Assembly (NCBI GenBank): GCA_040512755.1
Contig: JBEVEP010000026.1
Location: 1-7,447, forward strand
Direction of reading: 5' to 3'
Length of the DNA: 7,447 nt
From: JBEVEP01 sp040512755
GTDB taxonomy: Bacteria > Pseudomonadota > Alphaproteobacteria > Rhizobiales > Rhizobiaceae
A program made the position numbers and the translations under genes. Of the stretch, positions 5,019-7,447 are shown piece by piece. The notes beneath the pieces are model-generated. The model had not been told where the DNA came from and ran no database searches. It saw only the letters and a list, made by a program, of their open reading frames with translations. Within the stretch, counting starts at the first letter, position 1. Each line of letters begins with the position of its first letter.

Positions 5019-5695
5019 AACGTTCCCGCGTCAACGAGATCATCCGCGAGGCTGACGCCTTCATACGATCGTTCGGCTATGTCATGCCGCCCTTCGCCTA
5101 CTGGACTCCTGAAGAGTTGAAGCAGCGGCGGCCGGCGGGCATTGTCGATGCCCGGTTGGGCTGGGATATCACCGACTACGGCCAGGGGAAGTTCGATGAG
5201 CTCGGCCTGTTTCTTTTCACGGTCCGCAACGGGCGCGCCGAGGACCTGAAGCGCGGATTAGGGATGCTCTACGCCGAAAAAATCATGATCTCCCGGAAAG
5301 ACCAGCTTTCGCCGATGCACCGGCACATCGTGAAGGCTGAAGACATCATCAACCGTGGCGGCGGCAAGCTTGTCCTTGAGCTCTTCATGTCGAAGGCCGA
5401 CGGAAGCATCGACGACCAGGCGGAAGTCTCAGTGCCCACCGACGGCGTGATCAGGACGATGCCGGCCGGAAGCCTGCTCAAGCTCGACCCCGGCGAAAGC
5501 GTGACGCTGATGCCCGGCGTGTGGCATGCCTTCTGGGGCGAGGGCGGTGACGTGTTGATCGGCGAAGTGTCGACCGTCAACGACGATCTCACCGACAACA
5601 TATTCGCGCAAAAGATCGGCCGTTTCTCAAAGATCGAAGAAGACGAGCAACCCCTGCATCTGCTGGTTTCGGACTATGACGGCTGGCTCCGCTGA
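5015..5695 (+). CDS. D-lyxose ketol-isomerase (COG3822 cupin family)
   Basis: This 226-residue cytosolic enzyme should convert D-lyxose to D-xylulose and often D-mannose to D-fructose. It matches in length and features the COG3822 family, which includes the lyxose isomerase of E. coli O157:H7 (about 227 residues). The N-terminal helix and FAYWTPEEL (27-35) precede the cupin barrel. The metal site (usually Mn) is visible: H102 and H104 in PMHRHIVKAED, E109, and H171 in GVWHAFWGE. K107 lies beside the site. ATG 5015 has GAAGGA (5001-5006) at ideal spacing, and the ATGA overlap links it to the epimerase. No sugar transporter, kinase or regulator gene is within the window, although family members often sit in sugar ABC transporter operons. 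The call of family is firm; the physiological sugar is inference. Confidence 0.9.
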   Translation: MKRSRVNEIIREADAFIRSFGYVMPPFAYWTPEELKQRRPAGIVDARLGWDITDYGQGKFDELGLFLFTVRNGRAEDLKRGLGMLYAEKIMISRKDQLSPMHRHIVKAEDIINRGGGKLVLELFMSKADGSIDDQAEVSVPTDGVIRTMPAGSLLKLDPGESVTLMPGVWHAFWGEGGDVLIGEVSTVNDDLTDNIFAQKIGRFSKIEEDEQPLHLLVSDYDGWLR

Positions 5696-5700
5696 ACATT

Positions 5701-5738
5701 GATGCCGGGCGCAGCTGCGAGGGACACAACCCGGCGTC
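5701..5738 (+). terminator. Inverted repeat after the lyxose isomerase gene
   Basis: GATGCCGGG (5701-5709) pairs with CCCGGCGTC (5730-5738), nine pairs including one G-U. The 20-base loop contains its own palindrome, CGCAGCTGCG (5710-5719). It begins six bases after the stop codon. No T-run follows, so termination is unproven. The rest of the gap to 5861 shows no clear promoter or other signal. Confidence 0.4.
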
Positions 5739-5861
5739 GCGAGTCGTTACACAAATCATGGCGGCGAAGCAGCGAGCCTCGCGGGTGTGGCCGCGAAGAA
5801 TGTTCGCACATAAGCTCGGCTGAGTTGGCTATTGCGGCGCGATTCGCGGGGCAGGGGAAAT

Positions 5862-7447
5862 ATGGCAATCGATGCGGACGCGATTATCGTCGGCGGTGGG
5901 CTCGCCGGCCTTGTTGCAGCAGCGGAACTGGCGGATGCCGGCAAGCGGGTGATCCTCCTCGAACAGGAAGGCGAGAATTCTCTTGGCGGTCAGGCCTTCT
6001 GGTCGTTGGGCGGGCTGTTCTTCGTTGACAGTCCCGAGCAGCGGCGAATGCGCATCAGGGACAGCCGCGAACTCGCGCTGCAGGACTGGCTGGGATCGGC
6101 ACAGTTCGACCGCCCCGAAGATTATTGGCCGCGGCAGGTCGCCGAAGCTTTCATCGATTTTGCGGCAGGCGAAATGCGGCCGTGGCTATATGCGCAAGGC
6201 ATGCGCTGGTTTCCGGTCGTCGGCTGGGCGGAACGCGGCGGCGCGCTGGCGCATGGGCATGGCAATTCGGTGCCGCGGTTTCATGTGACCTGGGGGACCG
6301 GACCCGGCGTCGTCGAGCCTTTCGAGTGGCGCGTGCGTGAGCATGTTGCACAGGGGCGGATCGCGCTGAGATTTCGCCACCAGGCAAGCCGCCTGATCAG
6401 GACCGGCGGCCGCATTGCCGGGGTCGGAGGCGAGGTTCTTGAACCCTCCGTCGTAGAGCGCGGCCAGCAATCTGGCCGCGGGACCGTTGGCGAATTTGTT
6501 TTCCACGCCGGCGCTGTCCTCGTCACGTCGGGCGGGATCGGCGGTAACCACGAGCTTGTGCGCGAGAACTGGCCGAGGGATCGCCTCGGTGCTCCGCCGA
6601 AGACCATGGTCGCGGGCGTGCCGCACCACGTCGATGGACGGATGATCGGGATCACGCGGGAGGCAGGCGGAGCGGTGATCAACGCCGACCGCATGTGGCA
6701 CTATACGGAAGGTCTCCGGAACTGGGCGCCGATCTGGCCGAACCATGGCATCCGCATTCTGCCCGGGCCGTCTTCGCTCTGGTTCGATGCACGCGGCAAC
6801 CGGCTGCCCGCGCCGTGCCTGCCCGGTTTCGATACGCTTTCGACGCTGAAACAGATCCTGACGAGCGGCTATGATTATTCATGGTTCGTGCTGACGCAGA
6901 AGATCATCAAGAAGGAGTTCGCGCTTTCCGGATCGGAACAGAACCCCGACCTGACCTCGAAATCCTGGCTGGCAGTGCTCAAAAGCAGGCGCGCCAAGGG
7001 AGCTCCGCCATCGGTAGAGGCTTTCAAGGAGAAGGGTGAGGATTTCATCGTTCGCAGCAATCTCAAGGATCTCGTCGAAGGGATGAATGGTCTCACGAGC
7101 GAGCGTCTGATTGACCATGATCATCTGCTCGCGCAAATCGCCGCCCGGGACCGGGAAATCGACAATCCGTTCAGCAAGGACGCGCAGGTCACCGCGATCA
7201 ATGGCGCACGGAAATACCTCGGCGACAGGCTGATCCGGACCGCGAAACCGCACAAGATTCTCGATCCGGCAAACGGGCCACTGATCGCGGTGAAGCTGCA
7301 CGTCCTCACACGCAAAACGTTGGGTGGCATTCATACCAATCTCGACAGCCAGGTGCTCGATGAAGGTGGGGAGCCGATACCCGGCCTCTATGCGGCTGGC
7401 GAGGTCGCGGGCTTTGGCGGTGGCGGTTATCACGGCTACAATGCGCT
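5862..7447 (+). CDS. FAD-binding oxidoreductase, KsdD/fumarate-reductase-like (COG3573), 3' end missing
   Basis: The frame stays open for 528 codons to the window end; family members are about 550 residues, so roughly 25 are probably missing. The N-terminus has the Rossmann FAD motif IIVGGGLAGLVAAAEL (G11-x-G13-x-x-G16) and an acidic residue E34 at the end of strand 2 for the ribose. GGQAFWSLGGLFFV (42-55) is the second conserved FAD contact in this group. The C-terminal FAD segment GLYAAGEVAGFGGGGYHG (508-525) is intact. The middle carries the substrate 'cap' domain shared with fumarate reductase flavoproteins and 3-ketosteroid dehydrogenases. No signal peptide or heme site is seen. COG3573 proteins are annotated as predicted oxidoreductases, and the substrate is not known to me. 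The start has AGGGGA three bases upstream, a rather short gap. It lies 166 bases after lyxose isomerase, so co-transcription is uncertain. Confidence 0.88.
   Translation, partial: MAIDADAIIVGGGLAGLVAAAELADAGKRVILLEQEGENSLGGQAFWSLGGLFFVDSPEQRRMRIRDSRELALQDWLGSAQFDRPEDYWPRQVAEAFIDFAAGEMRPWLYAQGMRWFPVVGWAERGGALAHGHGNSVPRFHVTWGTGPGVVEPFEWRVREHVAQGRIALRFRHQASRLIRTGGRIAGVGGEVLEPSVVERGQQSGRGTVGEFVFHAGAVLVTSGGIGGNHELVRENWPRDRLGAPPKTMVAGVPHHVDGRMIGITREAGGAVINADRMWHYTEGLRNWAPIWPNHGIRILPGPSSLWFDARGNRLPAPCLPGFDTLSTLKQILTSGYDYSWFVLTQKIIKKEFALSGSEQNPDLTSKSWLAVLKSRRAKGAPPSVEAFKEKGEDFIVRSNLKDLVEGMNGLTSERLIDHDHLLAQIAARDREIDNPFSKDAQVTAINGARKYLGDRLIRTAKPHKILDPANGPLIAVKLHVLTRKTLGGIHTNLDSQVLDEGGEPIPGLYAAGEVAGFGGGGYHGYNA

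Noticed and set aside
6186..6746. Minus-strand frame of 186 codons inside the flavoprotein gene (also 6879-7433)
   Set aside because: The plus-strand frame is continuous with FAD motifs at both ends, and the antisense products show no domain.

Overview
The window looks like an ordinary chromosomal stretch of a high-GC alphaproteobacterium. It is most probably a Rhizobiales member of the Rhizobium/Sinorhizobium/Mesorhizobium kind. The main reasons are a rhizobial-type ornithine decarboxylase followed by a GNAT acetyltransferase, a COG3822-type lyxose isomerase, and the GC-biased codon use. I see no phage, transposon, CRISPR array, tRNA or rRNA. The last gene runs off the right edge.

Layout. 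Bases 1-323 form a long non-coding leader rich in inverted repeats, ahead of a PLP-dependent ornithine/lysine decarboxylase (324-1457, +). A GC-rich hairpin separates it from a GNAT N-acetyltransferase (1552-2148, +). Convergent to these, on the minus strand, are a small SCP2 sterol-carrier domain protein (2309-2590) and, upstream of it, a MarR-family regulator (2738-3256). The SCP2 gene has a clear sigma70-like promoter in which a perfect 7-2-7 palindrome covers the -35 box. The marR gene has a different 7-1-7 palindrome over its own candidate -35 box. Divergent from marR is a small DUF1232 membrane protein (3486-3872, +).

A sugar module follows on the plus strand. It holds an aldose 1-epimerase-like protein (3990-5018) that overlaps by 4 bases a cupin-type D-lyxose ketol-isomerase (5015-5695). 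After a gap of about 166 bases comes a KsdD/fumarate-reductase-like FAD oxidoreductase (from 5862, incomplete at the window end). A 23-codon open frame with a perfect AAGGAGGT inside it lies just ahead of the epimerase gene and may be a leader peptide.

How the parts may work together. The decarboxylase makes putrescine (or cadaverine) and is probably controlled by its structured leader; the acetyltransferase may be co-transcribed. The marR and SCP2 genes look like a small lipid or acyl-CoA related unit with dedicated operators. The epimerase and lyxose isomerase are almost certainly co-translated and should act in sequence on a free aldose (anomer interconversion, then aldose to ketose). The most interesting items are cis-regulatory. 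I found no evidence for a wholly new multi-gene system.
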